Origin: Sporosarcina sp.
GTDB taxonomy: Bacteria; Bacillota; Bacilli; Bacillales_A; Planococcaceae
Direction of reading: 5' to 3'
DNA: 64,000 bases
Assembly (NCBI GenBank): GCA_029263895.1
Contig: JARIDO010000020.1
Span: 1-64,000, forward strand
Each line of letters begins with the position of its first letter. Positions within the stretch are counted from its first letter, which is position 1. A model generated the notes under the pieces. The model saw only the letters and a list, made by a program, of their open reading frames with translations, was not told the DNA's origin and did not search any database. Made by a program: the position numbers and the translations under genes. Of the stretch, positions 44,237 through 56,036 are shown piece by piece.

Positions 44237-44281
44237 GGAGAAAAGCTCGTCTGAAGTTGACGGGCTTTTCTCCATTTTTTT
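44237..44281 (+). terminator. Terminator after rplL
   Basis: GGAGAAAAGCTCGTC (44237-44251) with GACGGGCTTTTCTCC (44259-44273), 15-bp stem containing one mismatch/wobble, T tract to 44281. Confidence 0.93.
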
Positions 44282-44317
44282 GTCTTGAAATACGAGTTTT
44301 TACGGGAGGGAACGTTG

Positions 44318-44920
44318 ATGTCTGAACATTACTACACCAAGGATCCGAAAGTGAAGAGTGATCCTAAAGAATGGACTGCGACGATAAGAAGTGTAGCTTT
44401 ACGCTTTAAAACCGATGCGGGTGTATTCAGTAAAGGTGAAGTGGATTTTGGATCACGTCTACTTGCGGAAGCTTTTGTTCAACCGAAGTCTGAAGGTGCT
44501 ATTTTAGATATTGGTTGTGGGTATGGACCGCTAGGTTTATCAATCGCCGCATCTTTTCCGGAACGGAAACTTCACATGGTTGATGTGAATGAACGGGCGC
44601 TAATGTTAGCAAGTTATAACGCGCAACAAAATGGAATAGAGAATGTTGAAATCTATTCAAGTGATGCGTTGTCAGGGGTAACGGAAGATGGCTTTGCAGC
44701 GATTTTAACAAATCCGCCAATCCGTGCAGGAAAAGAGACGGTGTTCGAGTTTTACGAGGGGGCGCTTTCTAAATTGAAAAGCCGAGGCGAGTTGTGGGTC
44801 GTTATCCAAAAGAAACAAGGTGCACCTTCTACGATAGACCGCCTAATGGAAATTTTCGGTAATGTTGAAACAGTTGTAAAGAAGAAAGGTTATTTCATTT
44901 TAAAAGCTGAAAAACATTGA
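44318..44920 (+). CDS. Class I SAM methyltransferase, YbxB/RsmC-like
   Basis: 200 aa. SAM motif I ILDIGCGYGPLG and catalytic NPPI (motif IV; NPPIRAGKETVFEF) typical of small-subunit rRNA guanine-N2 MTases. Start MSEHYYTKDP at ATG 44318 with GGGAGGG; usual location between rplL and rpoB. The rRNA target is inferred from the family, not proved. Confidence 0.9.
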   Translation: MSEHYYTKDPKVKSDPKEWTATIRSVALRFKTDAGVFSKGEVDFGSRLLAEAFVQPKSEGAILDIGCGYGPLGLSIAASFPERKLHMVDVNERALMLASYNAQQNGIENVEIYSSDALSGVTEDGFAAILTNPPIRAGKETVFEFYEGALSKLKSRGELWVVIQKKQGAPSTIDRLMEIFGNVETVVKKKGYFILKAEKH

Positions 44921-44986
44921 CGATACTAGGATGATGTGATAATATTATAAAATGCACAAATTATTATTATGCGTTCGTATGCCCTT

Positions 44987-45086
44987 TTGCATGAACGGTG
45001 AGAATTTAAGGTATACTAGCGTTGTATAAAAGATTGTTAAACCGAAAATGAGCTTCTTGCCAGAACTCGTTTTCTTTTTGTTTTTT
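44987..45086 (+). promoter_or_regulatory. rpoB leader: -10 candidate and internal terminator
   Basis: TATACT 45012-45017 with a possible TTGCAT 44987-44992 (19-nt spacer, poor). Downstream lies a terminator-like hairpin GAAAATGAG (45044-45052) / CTCGTTTTC (45066-45074) followed by TTTTTGTTTTTT. Either the end of the methyltransferase transcript or an attenuator in the rpoBC leader. Confidence 0.55.
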
Positions 45087-45149
45087 CGTTATCATACAAT
45101 ATTTTTATGATTTCGCAAAGAACTATTATAGTTTTGAGGGGTGAAAGAG

Positions 45150-48100
45150 TTGACAGGTAATTTAGTTCAGTATGGTCAACACCGTCAGCGTAGAAGTTTC
45201 GCACGGATCAGTGAAGTACTAGATCTGCCGAATCTAATCGAAATACAGACGGCATCTTATGAGTGGTTCTTGGAAGAGGGATTACGGGAAATGTTCCGGG
45301 ATATCTCTCCGATTCAGGATTTCACGGGGAATCTCTCGTTGGAGTTCGTTGATTACCAATTAGCGGACCCTAAGTATCCAGTTGATGAATCGAAAGAACG
45401 AGATGTGACATATGCAGCACCATTACGCGTAAAAGTGCGTCTCCATAACAAAGAGACGGAAGAAGTGAAAGAACAAGACGTTTTCATGGGAGACTTCCCG
45501 TTGATGACAGAGAACGGTACATTTATTATAAACGGAGCTGAACGCGTAATTGTATCTCAGCTTGTTCGATCACCGAGTGTTTATTACCATGATAAAACGG
45601 ACAAAAACGGGAAGCGTGGATTTGGCGCTACCGTCATTCCGAATCGTGGAGCTTGGCTAGAATATGAAACAGATGCAAAAGATGTTGTTCATGTGCGTAT
45701 AGACCGCACGCGTAAGTTGCCAATCACAGTTCTTTTACGAGCTCTTGGGTTCTCATCTGATCAAGAAATCATTGATTTAATCGGTGATAATGAGTTCTTA
45801 CGTAACACGTTAGAGAAGGACAATACTGAGAATTCTGAGAAGGCCCTTCTTGAAATCTATGAGCGCCTTCGTCCGGGTGAACCTCCAACGCTTGATAGTG
45901 CTAAAAATCTTTTATTCTCACGTTTCTTTGATGCGAAACGCTATGATCTCGCAAATGTTGGACGTTATAAAATGAATAAGAAATTGCATGTTCAAAACCG
46001 CTTGTTTAACCAAACAGTTGCAGAAACATTGGTTGATCCTGAAACAGGAGAAGTTCTGTTAGAGAAAGATCAACTAATCGATCGTAGAACGTTGGATCGT
46101 TTACTACCTCATTTAGAAAAAGGGATTGGATTTGAAGAGATTACTCACGCAAGTGGAGTTCTTGACGAGCCGATTACGATTCAGTCTGTTAAAATCTATT
46201 CACCGAAAAACGACGAGAAGGAAGTAATTAATGTTATTTCTAATGCGTATGTCGATGATTCAATTAAGCATGTAACTCCTGCTGACATCGTTGCGTCTAT
46301 CAGTTATTTCTTTAACCTTTTACATGGTGTTGGAAATACAGATGATATCGACCATTTAGGAAATCGTAGATTGCGTTCTGTTGGTGAACTTTTACAAAAC
46401 CAATTCCGCATTGGATTATCACGTATGGAACGTGTTGTTAAAGAACGTATGTCGATAAATGATACTCAAGCTATTGTTCCGCAACAGCTCATCAATATAC
46501 GCCCAGTTATTGCTTCTATTAAAGAGTTCTTTGGTAGTTCGCAATTATCGCAATTTATGGATCAGACGAATCCGCTCGCGGAATTAACACATAAACGTAG
46601 ATTGTCTGCGCTTGGACCTGGTGGTTTGACGCGAGAACGTGCAGGGATGGAAGTTCGTGACGTTCACTACTCTCACTATGGTCGTATGTGTCCGATTGAA
46701 ACGCCAGAGGGCCCAAATATTGGACTTATAAACTCTTTGTCATCGTTTGCGAAGGTAAATCAATTCGGATTCATAGAAACGCCTTATCGTAAAGTTGATC
46801 CAACTACTGGTAGAGTGACTGAACAAATTGATTACCTAACAGCTGATATAGAAGATAACTATGTAGTTGCGCAAGCGAATGCAATCCTATCAGAAGACGG
46901 TTCGTTCGTTAGTGATATGGTTGTCGGCCGTTTCCAAGGTGATAACACTGTGTTCAAGAGAGAACAAATTGACTATATGGATGTATCGCCGAAACAAGTT
47001 GTATCGGCAGCGACGGCTTGTATTCCATTCTTGGAAAACGATGACTCGAACCGTGCCCTCATGGGAGCGAACATGCAACGTCAAGCAGTACCTCTTTTAA
47101 ATCCTGAAGCGCCGTTTGTTGGTACAGGTATGGAGCATGTGTCAGCACGAGATTCAGGCGCGGCAGTAACTGCTAAGTTTGATGGTATTGTTGAACACGT
47201 TGAAGCGAAAGAAATACGTGTTCGTCGAGTTGAAACAGTGGATGGAAAAGAAGTAAATGGGGATCAAACTATTTACAAACTTTCAAACTTCATTCGTTCG
47301 AACCAAGGAACTTGCTACAACCAACGACCAATTGTTAGTGTTGGAGATCGCGTTAAGCCACGTGATATCTTGGCGGATGGACCTTCAATGGAGCAAGGAG
47401 AGCTAGCTCTTGGACGTAACGTTTTAACAGCATTCATGACATGGGATGGTTATAACTATGAAGATGCCATTATTATGAGTGAACGTCTTGTGAAAGATGA
47501 TGTATTTACATCGGTTCATATCGAGGAATACGAATCAGAAGCAAGAGACACCAAACTTGGACCAGAAGAAATAACGCGTGATATTCCTAACGTTGGTGAA
47601 GATGCGCTACGCAATCTTGATGACCGCGGAATCATCCGTATTGGTGCCGAAGTGCATGATGGCGATATTCTTGTTGGGAAAGTTACGCCAAAAGGTGTAA
47701 CTGAACTAACTGCGGAAGAACGTCTACTGCATGCTATCTTTGGAGAAAAAGCGCGTGAAGTTCGAGATACTTCTTTACGTGTACCACATGGTGCAGGTGG
47801 AATTGTTCTAGATGTGAAAGTCTTTAATCGCGAAGATGGCGATGAGTTACCACCGGGTGTAAACCAACTGGTACGAGCTTATATCGTTCAAAAACGTAAA
47901 ATTTCCGTTGGAGATAAAATGGCGGGACGCCATGGTAATAAAGGGGTTATATCCCGTATTTTACCTGAGTCTGATATGCCATACCTTCCAGACGGAACAC
48001 CGATTGATGTCATGCTAAACCCACTGGGTGTTCCTTCACGTATGAATATCGGACAGGTACTTGAGATGCACTTAGGAATGGCTGCACGAAGTCTAGGTGT

Positions 48101-48683
48101 TCATATGGCTTCTCCAGTATTTGATGGTGCTAACGAGCAAGATGTTTGGGAGACGATGGAAGAAGCAGGAATGGACCGCGATGGAAAAACTGTTTTATAT
48201 GATGGTCGTTCTGGTGAAGCTTTCGACAATCGTGTTTCTGTAGGTGTCATGTACTTGATTAAACTTGCGCACATGGTTGACGATAAGTTGCACGCCCGTT
48301 CAACAGGGCCTTACTCACTAGTTACGCAACAACCACTTGGTGGTAAAGCACAATTTGGTGGACAACGTTTCGGAGAAATGGAAGTATGGGCACTTGAGGC
48401 ATATGGTGCAGCTTACACACTTCAAGAAATCCTTACCGTGAAGTCTGATGACGTTGTAGGACGTGTTAAAACGTATGAAGCAATCGTTAAAGGCGAAAGT
48501 GTTCCCCAACCAGGAGTTCCAGAGTCATTTAAAGTATTGATAAAAGAACTTCAAAGTCTTGGATTGGACGTTAAGATGTTATCACTTGACCTAGAAGAAA
48601 TTGAACTTCGTGATTTAGATGATGACGATGATATGCAACCAACAGATGCATTGAATCTTATAAAAGAAGATCAGACTGTTTGA
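45150..48683 (+). CDS. rpoB: DNA-directed RNA polymerase subunit beta
   Basis: 1177 aa, TTG start at 45150 ([11 protein letters not shown]), six nt from GAGGGGTGA; GTG 45141 overlaps that site. Contains the rifampicin pocket [20 protein letters not shown] unaltered, which is the sensitive form. [18 protein letters not shown] and [20 protein letters not shown] mark the C-terminal part. Acidic tail [10 protein letters not shown]. Separated from rpoC by a hairpin-bearing gap. Confidence 0.99.
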   Translation: MTGNLVQYGQHRQRRSFARISEVLDLPNLIEIQTASYEWFLEEGLREMFRDISPIQDFTGNLSLEFVDYQLADPKYPVDESKERDVTYAAPLRVKVRLHNKETEEVKEQDVFMGDFPLMTENGTFIINGAERVIVSQLVRSPSVYYHDKTDKNGKRGFGATVIPNRGAWLEYETDAKDVVHVRIDRTRKLPITVLLRALGFSSDQEIIDLIGDNEFLRNTLEKDNTENSEKALLEIYERLRPGEPPTLDSAKNLLFSRFFDAKRYDLANVGRYKMNKKLHVQNRLFNQTVAETLVDPETGEVLLEKDQLIDRRTLDRLLPHLEKGIGFEEITHASGVLDEPITIQSVKIYSPKNDEKEVINVISNAYVDDSIKHVTPADIVASISYFFNLLHGVGNTDDIDHLGNRRLRSVGELLQNQFRIGLSRMERVVKERMSINDTQAIVPQQLINIRPVIASIKEFFGSSQLSQFMDQTNPLAELTHKRRLSALGPGGLTRERAGMEVRDVHYSHYGRMCPIETPEGPNIGLINSLSSFAKVNQFGFIETPYRKVDPTTGRVTEQIDYLTADIEDNYVVAQANAILSEDGSFVSDMVVGRFQGDNTVFKREQIDYMDVSPKQVVSAATACIPFLENDDSNRALMGANMQRQAVPLLNPEAPFVGTGMEHVSARDSGAAVTAKFDGIVEHVEAKEIRVRRVETVDGKEVNGDQTIYKLSNFIRSNQGTCYNQRPIVSVGDRVKPRDILADGPSMEQGELALGRNVLTAFMTWDGYNYEDAIIMSERLVKDDVFTSVHIEEYESEARDTKLGPEEITRDIPNVGEDALRNLDDRGIIRIGAEVHDGDILVGKVTPKGVTELTAEERLLHAIFGEKAREVRDTSLRVPHGAGGIVLDVKVFNREDGDELPPGVNQLVRAYIVQKRKISVGDKMAGRHGNKGVISRILPESDMPYLPDGTPIDVMLNPLGVPSRMNIGQVLEMHLGMAARSLGVHMASPVFDGANEQDVWETMEEAGMDRDGKTVLYDGRSGEAFDNRVSVGVMYLIKLAHMVDDKLHARSTGPYSLVTQQPLGGKAQFGGQRFGEMEVWALEAYGAAYTLQEILTVKSDDVVGRVKTYEAIVKGESVPQPGVPESFKVLIKELQSLGLDVKMLSLDLEEIELRDLDDDDDMQPTDALNLIKEDQTV

Positions 48684-48691
48684 TTTGTCAG

Positions 48692-48722
48692 TTGAAGGAG
48701 GAACTGCACGTTTCTCCTTCAA
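48692..48722 (+). promoter_or_regulatory. Hairpin in the rpoB-rpoC gap
   Basis: TTGAAGGAG (48692-48700) with CTCCTTCAA (48714-48722), 9 bp perfect, no T run. Possible processing site; contains a Shine-Dalgarno-like AAGGAG that does not serve a gene. Confidence 0.6.
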
Positions 48723-48792
48723 TTTATGGGTATAGTGCAAAACTGCTCGGAAAAGCCAATTGCAGCGATAAGATTAAAGGGAGGTACGCCCC

Positions 48793-51700
48793 TTGATAGA
48801 TGTAAACAATTTTGAGTATATGAAAATAGGCCTTGCTTCACCGGATAAGATTCGTTCTTGGTCCTATGGGGAAGTTAAAAAGCCTGAGACTATTAACTAC
48901 AGAACACTAAAACCGGAAAAAGACGGTCTGTTTTGTGAACGTATTTTTGGACCTACAAAAGACTGGGAATGTCATTGTGGGAAATACAAGCGTGTACGTT
49001 ACAAAGGTGTCGTTTGTGACCGTTGTGGTGTTGAAGTAACGCGCCAAAAAGTTCGTCGTGAACGTATGGGGCATATTGAACTTGCGGCTCCAGTTACACA
49101 CATTTGGTACTTTAAAGGAATTCCAAGTCGTATGGGTCTTATCTTAGATATGACACCGCGTGCGCTGGAAGAAATTATTTATTTTGCTTCTTATGTAGTT
49201 GTAGATCCGGCGGATACCCCGCTTGAAAGAAAGCAATTGCTTTCTGAAAGGGAATACCGTCTTTATCGTGAGAAATACGGTTCTAAGTTCCAAGCGCTTA
49301 TGGGTGCTGAGGCAATTGAACGCCTTTTGACGGCTATTGATCTTGACAAGGAAACAGAATCTTTAAAAGAAGAATTGAAAACAGTTCAAGGACAGCGTCG
49401 TACACGTGCGATTAGACGTCTTGAAGTTGTAGAATCATTCCGTAATTCTGGTAATAAGCCAGAGTGGATGGTATTAGAAGTACTGCCAGTTATTCCTCCA
49501 GAATTACGTCCGATGGTGCAATTAGATGGAGGACGCTTTGCGACTTCTGATTTAAATGATCTATACCGTAGGGTTATTAACCGGAACAACAGACTAAAGC
49601 GTCTTCTTGATTTGGGAGCGCCTGGTATTATTGTTCAGAACGAGAAACGTATGTTGCAAGAAGCAGTAGATGCTCTTGTTGATAACGGTCGCCGTGGTCG
49701 TCCTGTAACTGGACCCGGTAACCGTCCGTTGAAATCTTTATCTCATATGTTGAAAGGGAAACAAGGTCGTTTCCGTCAGAATCTTCTTGGTAAACGTGTT
49801 GACTATTCAGGTCGATCCGTAATTGTAGTAGGACCAAACTTGAAAATGTATCAATGTGGTTTGCCGAAGGAAATGGCAATCGAACTCTTTAAACCATTCG
49901 TTATGAAGGAACTCGTAGAACGTGGACTTGCTCATAATATTAAGAGTGCTAAACGTAAAATTGAGAGACTTCACTCTGAAGTTTGGGACGTTTTGGAAGA
50001 TGTAATTAAGGAGCATCCAGTTCTACTGAACCGTGCCCCAACTCTTCACCGATTAGGTATTCAAGCGTTTGAACCAATTCTTGTTGAAGGACGTGCAATT
50101 CGTTTACATCCACTCGTTTGTACAGCATATAATGCTGACTTCGATGGTGACCAAATGGCTGTTCACGTTCCATTATCGGCAGAAGCACAAGCTGAAGCAC
50201 GCTTACTAATGTTAGCTGCTCAAAACATATTGAATCCGAAAGACGGGAAGCCAGTTGTAACACCTTCTCAAGATATGGTATTAGGAAACTATTACCTAAC
50301 GCTTGAACGCGTTGGTGCAACAGGTGAAGGTTCAATTTTCCGTGATGCAGATGAAGCGTTGATCGCATACCATAATGGTCATGTGCATCTACATTCAAGA
50401 ATAGCGATTCAGGCAGGCTCGTTAAATAATCCGACGTTTACAAAAGAACAAAATAGTAAATTATTATTGACGACTGTTGGTAAAGTGATTTTCAATGAAA
50501 TTTTACCTGAATCGTTCCCTTACTTTAATGAGCCAACTGATTTCAATTTACAAATTGAAACACCAGATAAGTATTTCATTGCAGGTACGGTAAACGTGAA
50601 AGAGTATATTGAGAAAATGGAAATTGTTGAACCGTTCAAAAAGAAAATTCTTGGGAACATCATTGCTGAGATTTTCAAACGTTTCCATATTACAGAAACT
50701 TCACGTATGCTAGACCGCATGAAAAATCTTGGGTTTAAATACTCAACTCGTGCAGGAATTACAATTGGTATTTCTGATATCGTTGTCTTACCGAATAAAG
50801 ATGAGATACTCCAAGAAGCTCAAGATAAGGTTGATAAGGTACTTCAACAGTTCCGACGTGGTCTTATAACGGAAGAAGAACGCTATGATCGAGTTATATC
50901 TTATTGGAGTAATGCGAAAGATGTTATCCAGGATAAACTAATGGATTCCTTAGACCGTGCAAATCCTATCTATATGATGAGTGACTCAGGTGCTCGTGGT
51001 AATGCATCTAACTTCACTCAACTTGCAGGTATGCGTGGACTAATGGCTAACCCGGCTGGACGCATTATTGAATTACCGATTAAGTCATCATTCCGTGAAG
51101 GACTAACAGTTCTCGAGTACTTCATTTCGACTCACGGTGCTCGTAAAGGTCTTGCCGATACAGCACTTAAAACTGCTGACTCAGGTTATTTAACTAGACG
51201 TCTAGTTGATGTAGCACAAGATGTAATTGTTCGTGAGGATGATTGCGGTACTGATCGCGGACTCGAGATTGGTGCACTTACAGAAGGTAATGAGATTATC
51301 GAAACGTTAGACGAGCGTATTGAAGGTCGTCATACGAAGAAAACAATTTATCATCCTGAAACAGGAGAAGTTATCCTTAAAAAGGATGGTTTAATAACAA
51401 TCGATATTTCACGTAAAATTATGGATGCTGGAATTGAGAGAATTACTATTAGATCTGCATTCACTTGTAATACGAAGCACGGTGTATGTAAGAAGTGTTA
51501 CGGTATTAACCTTGCGACTGGTGAACAAGTTGAAGTCGGCGAAGCTGTCGGTATCATCGCTGCACAGTCTATCGGTGAACCGGGTACACAGCTTACGATG
51601 CGTACATTCCATACAGGTGGAGTTGCTGGAGATGATATTACTCAAGGTCTCCCACGTATCCAAGAGATTTTCGAAGCGCGTAACCCTAAAGGGCAAGCCG

Positions 51701-52380
51701 TTATTTCGGAAATTAAAGGTGAGATTGTTGATATTGATGAAATTCGTGAAGGTCAGAAAGAGATTACCATTCAAGGTGAAGTTGAAACGAGAAAATATCT
51801 TGCGCCATACAATGCCCGCTTAAAGGTGGAAATTGGTGATAAGATTGATCGTGGAGAAGTCATTACAGAAGGTTCTATTGACCCGAAAGAATTAATCGTT
51901 GTAAAAGACGTTGCAACAGTTCAGGAATACCTCTTGAAAGAAGTTCAAAAAGTATACCGTATGCAAGGTGTTGAAATCGGTGATAAACACGTGGAAGTAA
52001 TGGTTCGCCAAATGCTTCGTAAAGTACGTGTCATTGAAGCGGGGGATACAGACCTACTTCCAGGATCGTTGCTTGATATCCATCAGTTCTCGGATGCCAA
52101 CGCAAAAGTATTCAAAGTTGGTAAAATCCCAGCAACTTGTCGTCCTGTTATTCTTGGAATTACAAAAGCATCGCTCGAAACAGAATCATTCCTATCGGCG
52201 GCTTCATTCCAAGAAACAACTCGCGTCTTAACTGACGCAGCAATTAAAGGGAAAATGGATGAATTGCTCGGTCTTAAAGAGAATGTCATTATCGGTAAGC
52301 TTGTCCCTGCAGGAACTGGAATGCAACGTTACCGTCACATTGTACTAGATAAAGAAGAAGAAAAAGTAACTGCTGAATAA
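48793..52380 (+). CDS. rpoC: DNA-directed RNA polymerase subunit beta'
   Basis: 1195 aa, TTG 48793, GGGAGG at 48780-48785. Zinc-binding [20 protein letters not shown] at the N-terminus, catalytic NADFDGDQM, bridge-helix region [19 protein letters not shown], and the second zinc site [13 protein letters not shown]. Slightly more divergent in ~590-620 and ~880-960 than neighbours, as usual for this family. Confidence 0.99.
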   Translation: MIDVNNFEYMKIGLASPDKIRSWSYGEVKKPETINYRTLKPEKDGLFCERIFGPTKDWECHCGKYKRVRYKGVVCDRCGVEVTRQKVRRERMGHIELAAPVTHIWYFKGIPSRMGLILDMTPRALEEIIYFASYVVVDPADTPLERKQLLSEREYRLYREKYGSKFQALMGAEAIERLLTAIDLDKETESLKEELKTVQGQRRTRAIRRLEVVESFRNSGNKPEWMVLEVLPVIPPELRPMVQLDGGRFATSDLNDLYRRVINRNNRLKRLLDLGAPGIIVQNEKRMLQEAVDALVDNGRRGRPVTGPGNRPLKSLSHMLKGKQGRFRQNLLGKRVDYSGRSVIVVGPNLKMYQCGLPKEMAIELFKPFVMKELVERGLAHNIKSAKRKIERLHSEVWDVLEDVIKEHPVLLNRAPTLHRLGIQAFEPILVEGRAIRLHPLVCTAYNADFDGDQMAVHVPLSAEAQAEARLLMLAAQNILNPKDGKPVVTPSQDMVLGNYYLTLERVGATGEGSIFRDADEALIAYHNGHVHLHSRIAIQAGSLNNPTFTKEQNSKLLLTTVGKVIFNEILPESFPYFNEPTDFNLQIETPDKYFIAGTVNVKEYIEKMEIVEPFKKKILGNIIAEIFKRFHITETSRMLDRMKNLGFKYSTRAGITIGISDIVVLPNKDEILQEAQDKVDKVLQQFRRGLITEEERYDRVISYWSNAKDVIQDKLMDSLDRANPIYMMSDSGARGNASNFTQLAGMRGLMANPAGRIIELPIKSSFREGLTVLEYFISTHGARKGLADTALKTADSGYLTRRLVDVAQDVIVREDDCGTDRGLEIGALTEGNEIIETLDERIEGRHTKKTIYHPETGEVILKKDGLITIDISRKIMDAGIERITIRSAFTCNTKHGVCKKCYGINLATGEQVEVGEAVGIIAAQSIGEPGTQLTMRTFHTGGVAGDDITQGLPRIQEIFEARNPKGQAVISEIKGEIVDIDEIREGQKEITIQGEVETRKYLAPYNARLKVEIGDKIDRGEVITEGSIDPKELIVVKDVATVQEYLLKEVQKVYRMQGVEIGDKHVEVMVRQMLRKVRVIEAGDTDLLPGSLLDIHQFSDANAKVFKVGKIPATCRPVILGITKASLETESFLSAASFQETTRVLTDAAIKGKMDELLGLKENVIIGKLVPAGTGMQRYRHIVLDKEEEKVTAE

Positions 52381-52391
52381 TATAAAGCAGT

Positions 52392-52432
52392 AAAACAGGG
52401 GGCTTTAAAAGCTCCCCTGTTTTCCTTTTTTT
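52392..52432 (+). terminator. Terminator after rpoC
   Basis: AAAACAGGGGGCT with AGCTCCCCTGTTTT around TTAAA (13 bp, one bulge), then CCTTTTTTT. Confidence 0.9.
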
Positions 52433-52433
52433 G

Positions 52434-52462
52434 TTGACAGTCTGTTCAAGAAATGATAATAT
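52434..52462 (+). promoter_or_regulatory. Promoter of the str operon (ybxF-rpsL-rpsG-fusA)
   Basis: TTGACA 52434-52439, 17-nt spacer, TAATAT 52457-52462. Confidence 0.85.
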
Positions 52463-52507
52463 ACAAAAGGTTGATAGTTGAATGTCTGTACTTTGGAGGA
52501 TATGCGA

Positions 52508-52756
52508 ATGTCTTATGAAAAAGTTGAGCGGGCACAGAAGACGATCATCGGTATAAAGCAGACAGTGAAAGCGATTCGTGCAGGCAAAGTGATGGAAGTC
52601 ATTGTCGCGCAAGATGCTGATGAACGATTGCTAAATCCAGTAATGGAAGAGGCGAAACTTCATAACATCCAAGTGACGCATGTCGATTCTAGAGAAAAAC
52701 TCGGAAATGCATGTGGAATTCAAGTCAGTGCAGCCGTAGTTGCGATTACTGAGTAG
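52508..52756 (+). CDS. rplGB: L7Ae-family RNA-binding protein YbxF (RplGB)
   Basis: 82 aa with the L7Ae/kink-turn-binding pattern (KAIRAGKVMEVIVAQDAD, CGIQVSAAVVA). ATG 52508 with GGAGGATA at 52495-52502. B. subtilis YbxF binds K-turn RNA. Leads the str operon. Confidence 0.93.
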   Translation: MSYEKVERAQKTIIGIKQTVKAIRAGKVMEVIVAQDADERLLNPVMEEAKLHNIQVTHVDSREKLGNACGIQVSAAVVAITE

Positions 52757-52857
52757 TAGTTTTTGTGTTAAATGACACAAAGACTTTGTTTTTACCCCAA
52801 AAATGAACCACCTGGATGTGTGGTCTTACAAAACAAGAATGAAGGGAGGACAAACCG

Positions 52858-53277
52858 ATGCCTACAATTAACCAATTAGTCCGCAAGCCACGTAAACCAA
52901 ACGTGACAGGATCTAAATCACCAGCACTCGGAAAAAGCTATAACAGCTTCAAAAAGTCAATGACAGATGTGAACTCACCACAAAAACGGGGTGTTTGTAC
53001 ACGTGTTGGAACAATGACACCGAAAAAGCCTAACTCGGCACTACGTAAATATGCTCGTGTTCGTTTAACTAACTCTATGGAAGTCAATGCGTACATTCCA
53101 GGTGAAGGTCATAACCTACAAGAACACAGTGTTGTACTTATTCGTGGAGGACGCGTAAAGGATTTACCTGGTGTGCGTTATCACGTTGTTCGTGGAGCGC
53201 TTGATACTGCTGGAGTTACTGGCCGTATGCAAAGTCGTTCTATGTACGGAGCTAAGAAACCTAAAGAAAAGAAATAA
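52858..53277 (+). CDS. rpsL: 30S ribosomal protein S12
   Basis: 139 aa: [12 protein letters not shown] start; the streptomycin-related loops [13 protein letters not shown] and [13 protein letters not shown] are wild type. GAAGGGAGGAC upstream. The leader holds a small ACCAC/GTGGT stem (52807-52824). Confidence 0.98.
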   Translation: MPTINQLVRKPRKPNVTGSKSPALGKSYNSFKKSMTDVNSPQKRGVCTRVGTMTPKKPNSALRKYARVRLTNSMEVNAYIPGEGHNLQEHSVVLIRGGRVKDLPGVRYHVVRGALDTAGVTGRMQSRSMYGAKKPKEKK

Positions 53278-53315
53278 AAAAACTAATATGATTATATCGA
53301 AAGGAGGAAAACAAC

Positions 53316-53786
53316 ATGCCTCGTAAAGGTCCTGTTGCAAAACGTGACGTACTTCCGGATCCGATTTATAATTCGAAACTCGTTTCACGTCTAATTAATA
53401 AAATGATGCTTGATGGTAAAAAAGGTACTTCTCAAAAAATCCTCTATGGTGCGTTCGAACTTGTTAAGGAACGTTCTGGAAAAGATCCAGTAGAAGTATT
53501 TGAAGCGGCACTAAACAATGTAATGCCTGTACTTGAAGTACGCGCACGCCGTGTAGGTGGAGCTAACTATCAAGTTCCTGTCGAAGTACGTCCTGAGCGT
53601 CGTACGACACTTGGACTTCGTTACCTTGTAAACTACTCACGCACACGCGGAGAAAAGACAATGGAAGAACGTCTTGCTAATGAAATTCTTGACGCTTCTA
53701 ACAATACAGGTGCATCTGTAAAACGTCGTGAAGAAATGCACAAAATGGCTGAAGCTAACAAAGCATTCGCTCATTACCGTTGGTAA
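53316..53786 (+). CDS. rpsG: 30S ribosomal protein S7
   Basis: 156 aa; [20 protein letters not shown] at the N-terminus and [13 protein letters not shown] at the end. Binds the 16S 3' domain; nucleates 30S head assembly. AAAGGAGGAAA upstream. Confidence 0.98.
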   Translation: MPRKGPVAKRDVLPDPIYNSKLVSRLINKMMLDGKKGTSQKILYGAFELVKERSGKDPVEVFEAALNNVMPVLEVRARRVGGANYQVPVEVRPERRTTLGLRYLVNYSRTRGEKTMEERLANEILDASNNTGASVKRREEMHKMAEANKAFAHYRW

Positions 53787-53837
53787 AATCCGAAAGCTTG
53801 TTGAGACTCTAATCCGAAACGGAAGGAGATACACCAA

Positions 53838-55916
53838 ATGGCTAGAAAATTCTCCTTAGAGAATACACGTAATATTGGAATCATGGCTCATATTGATGCT
53901 GGTAAAACAACAACTACAGAGCGTATTCTTTATTACACAGGTAAAATCCATAAAATTGGTGAAACGCACGAAGGTGCATCACAAATGGACTGGATGGAGC
54001 AAGAGCAAGAGCGCGGAATCACGATTACTTCTGCTGCAACTACTGCTGAATGGAAAGACCACCGTGTTAACATCATCGATACACCAGGACACGTAGACTT
54101 CACTGTTGAAGTTGAACGTTCACTTCGTGTACTTGATGGTGCGGTAACTGTACTAGACGCTCAATCGGGTGTTGAACCACAAACCGAAACAGTTTGGCGT
54201 CAAGCGACAAACTATGGTGTTCCTCGTTTAGTATTCGTTAACAAGATGGACAAAACAGGTGCTGACTTCCTATATTCAGTTGGTACTTTGCGCGAACGTC
54301 TTGGTGCGAATGCACATCCAATTCAACTCCCAATGGGAGCTGAAGATGCATTCGTTGGAATCATCGACTTAATTGAAATGCAAGCGACATTCTATCCGGA
54401 TGAAACAGGCATGAACGCTGAAGTTAGAGAGATTCCTGAAGAATACAAAGAGCAAGCTGCAGAATATCGTGAAAAAATGATTGAAGCAATTGCTGAATTT
54501 GATGAAGATCTAATGAACAAGTTCTTAGATGAAGAAGAAATTACAACTGAGGAAATCAAAACAGCTATGCGTAAAGCAACACTAGCTGTAGAGTTCTATC
54601 CAGTTGTATGTGGTACTGCATTCAAAAACAAAGGTGTCCAACTCGTTCTTGACGCAGTTATCGACTACCTACCATCACCAATTGATATCCCGGCAATGAC
54701 GGGTGTTAACCCTGACACTGAAGAAGATGTTGAGCGTCATTCAAGCGATGAAGAGCCGTTTTCAGCACTTGCTTTTAAAGTTATGACGGATCCATATGTT
54801 GGTAAGCTAACGTTCTTCCGTGTATATTCAGGTGTTCTTCAATCAGGATCATACGTACACAACTCTTCTAAAGGAAAGCGTGAGCGCGTAGGACGTATTC
54901 TACAAATGCATGCTAACTCTCGTGAAGAAATCTCAGAAGTTCATGCTGGAGAAATTGCAGCGGCAGTTGGTCTTAAAGACACAGGTACTGGCGACACGTT
55001 ATGTGACGAAAAAGCACCTGTAATCCTTGAGTCAATGGACTTCCCAGAACCAGTTATTTCACTTTCTGTTGAGCCTAAGTCAAAAGCCGACCAAGACAAA
55101 ATGGGTATGGCACTTGCTAAGCTACAAGAGGAGGATCCTACTTTCCGTGCACATACAGACCAGGAAACTGGACAGGTTATCATTGCGGGTATGGGTGAAC
55201 TTCACCTAGACGTACTTGTTGACCGTATGAAGCGTGAATTCCGAGTAGAAGCTAACGTTGGTGCGCCACAAGTATCTTACCGTGAAACATTCCGCCAATC
55301 TGCGGAAGTTGAAGGTAAATTTGTGCGTCAATCCGGTGGACGTGGACAATTTGGTCACGTTTGGATCGAATTCTCTCCAAACGAAGAAGGAAAAGGTTTC
55401 GAGTTCGTAAACAATGTTGTAGGTGGTTCTGTTCCTCGTGAATATATCCCTGCAGTTGAAGCGGGTATCCGCGATTCACTAGATAATGGTGTAATTGCTG
55501 GTTATCCACTGATTGATATTAAAGCTCGTCTTTTCGACGGTTCATATCATGATGTTGACTCGAATGAGATGGCATTTAAAATTGCCGCTTCAATGGCTCT
55601 AAAAAATGCTGTATCTAAGGTTAACCCGGTTCTTCTTGAGCCAATGATGAAAGTTGAAGTAGTCATTCCGGAAGAGTACATGGGAGACATTATGGGAGAC
55701 ATTACATCTCGCCGCGGACGCGTGGAAGGTATGGATGCTCGCGGTAATGCACAGGTTGTGCGTTCAATGGTTCCTCTTGCTGAAATGTTCGGTTATGCAA
55801 CATCACTTCGTTCTAATACGCAAGGACGTGGAGTCTTCTCGATGACATTTGATCATTATGAAGAAGTTCCGAAATCTATTGCTGAAGACATCATTAAGAA
55901 AAACAAAGGTGAATAA
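53838..55916 (+). CDS. fusA: Elongation factor G
   Basis: 692 aa translational GTPase. P-loop [40 protein letters not shown]; domains II-V in order. Catalyses translocation. Start ATG 53838 with GGAAGGAGATA. Confidence 0.99.
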   Translation: MARKFSLENTRNIGIMAHIDAGKTTTTERILYYTGKIHKIGETHEGASQMDWMEQEQERGITITSAATTAEWKDHRVNIIDTPGHVDFTVEVERSLRVLDGAVTVLDAQSGVEPQTETVWRQATNYGVPRLVFVNKMDKTGADFLYSVGTLRERLGANAHPIQLPMGAEDAFVGIIDLIEMQATFYPDETGMNAEVREIPEEYKEQAAEYREKMIEAIAEFDEDLMNKFLDEEEITTEEIKTAMRKATLAVEFYPVVCGTAFKNKGVQLVLDAVIDYLPSPIDIPAMTGVNPDTEEDVERHSSDEEPFSALAFKVMTDPYVGKLTFFRVYSGVLQSGSYVHNSSKGKRERVGRILQMHANSREEISEVHAGEIAAAVGLKDTGTGDTLCDEKAPVILESMDFPEPVISLSVEPKSKADQDKMGMALAKLQEEDPTFRAHTDQETGQVIIAGMGELHLDVLVDRMKREFRVEANVGAPQVSYRETFRQSAEVEGKFVRQSGGRGQFGHVWIEFSPNEEGKGFEFVNNVVGGSVPREYIPAVEAGIRDSLDNGVIAGYPLIDIKARLFDGSYHDVDSNEMAFKIAASMALKNAVSKVNPVLLEPMMKVEVVIPEEYMGDIMGDITSRRGRVEGMDARGNAQVVRSMVPLAEMFGYATSLRSNTQGRGVFSMTFDHYEEVPKSIAEDIIKKNKGE

Positions 55917-55929
55917 TTGTATTTTCAAC

Positions 55930-55958
55930 TTGTTTACCGTATAAATTAATTGTAAGAT
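55930..55958 (+). promoter_or_regulatory. Candidate promoter of tuf
   Basis: TTGTTT 55930-55935, 17-nt spacer, TAAGAT 55953-55958. Its -10 overlaps the first bases of the hairpin below. Confidence 0.6.
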
Positions 55959-55995
55959 ATGGATAGTCGGAGTGTAAACACTCCAACGTCCATAT
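55957..55995 (+). promoter_or_regulatory. Two-part stem upstream of tuf
   Basis: ATATGGA-TAGTC-GGAGTG-TAAA-CACTCC-AACG-TCCATAT: two perfect stems (7 and 6 bp) divided by an internal loop and capped by a TAAA tetraloop. Likely a leader stem when read through from fusA. Confidence 0.6.
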
Positions 55996-56036
55996 CAAAA
56001 ACTATAAACTTTCATATTTTAAGGAGGATTTCTAAA

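Noticed and set aside
44921-45149. rRNA or tRNA genes near the rpoB or str operons
   Set aside because: I looked for CCA-ending cloverleafs and rRNA-like segments and saw none anywhere in the window.
45150-53277. Rifampicin or streptomycin resistance alleles in rpoB/rpsL
   Set aside because: The rifampicin cluster and the S12 loops read as wild type.
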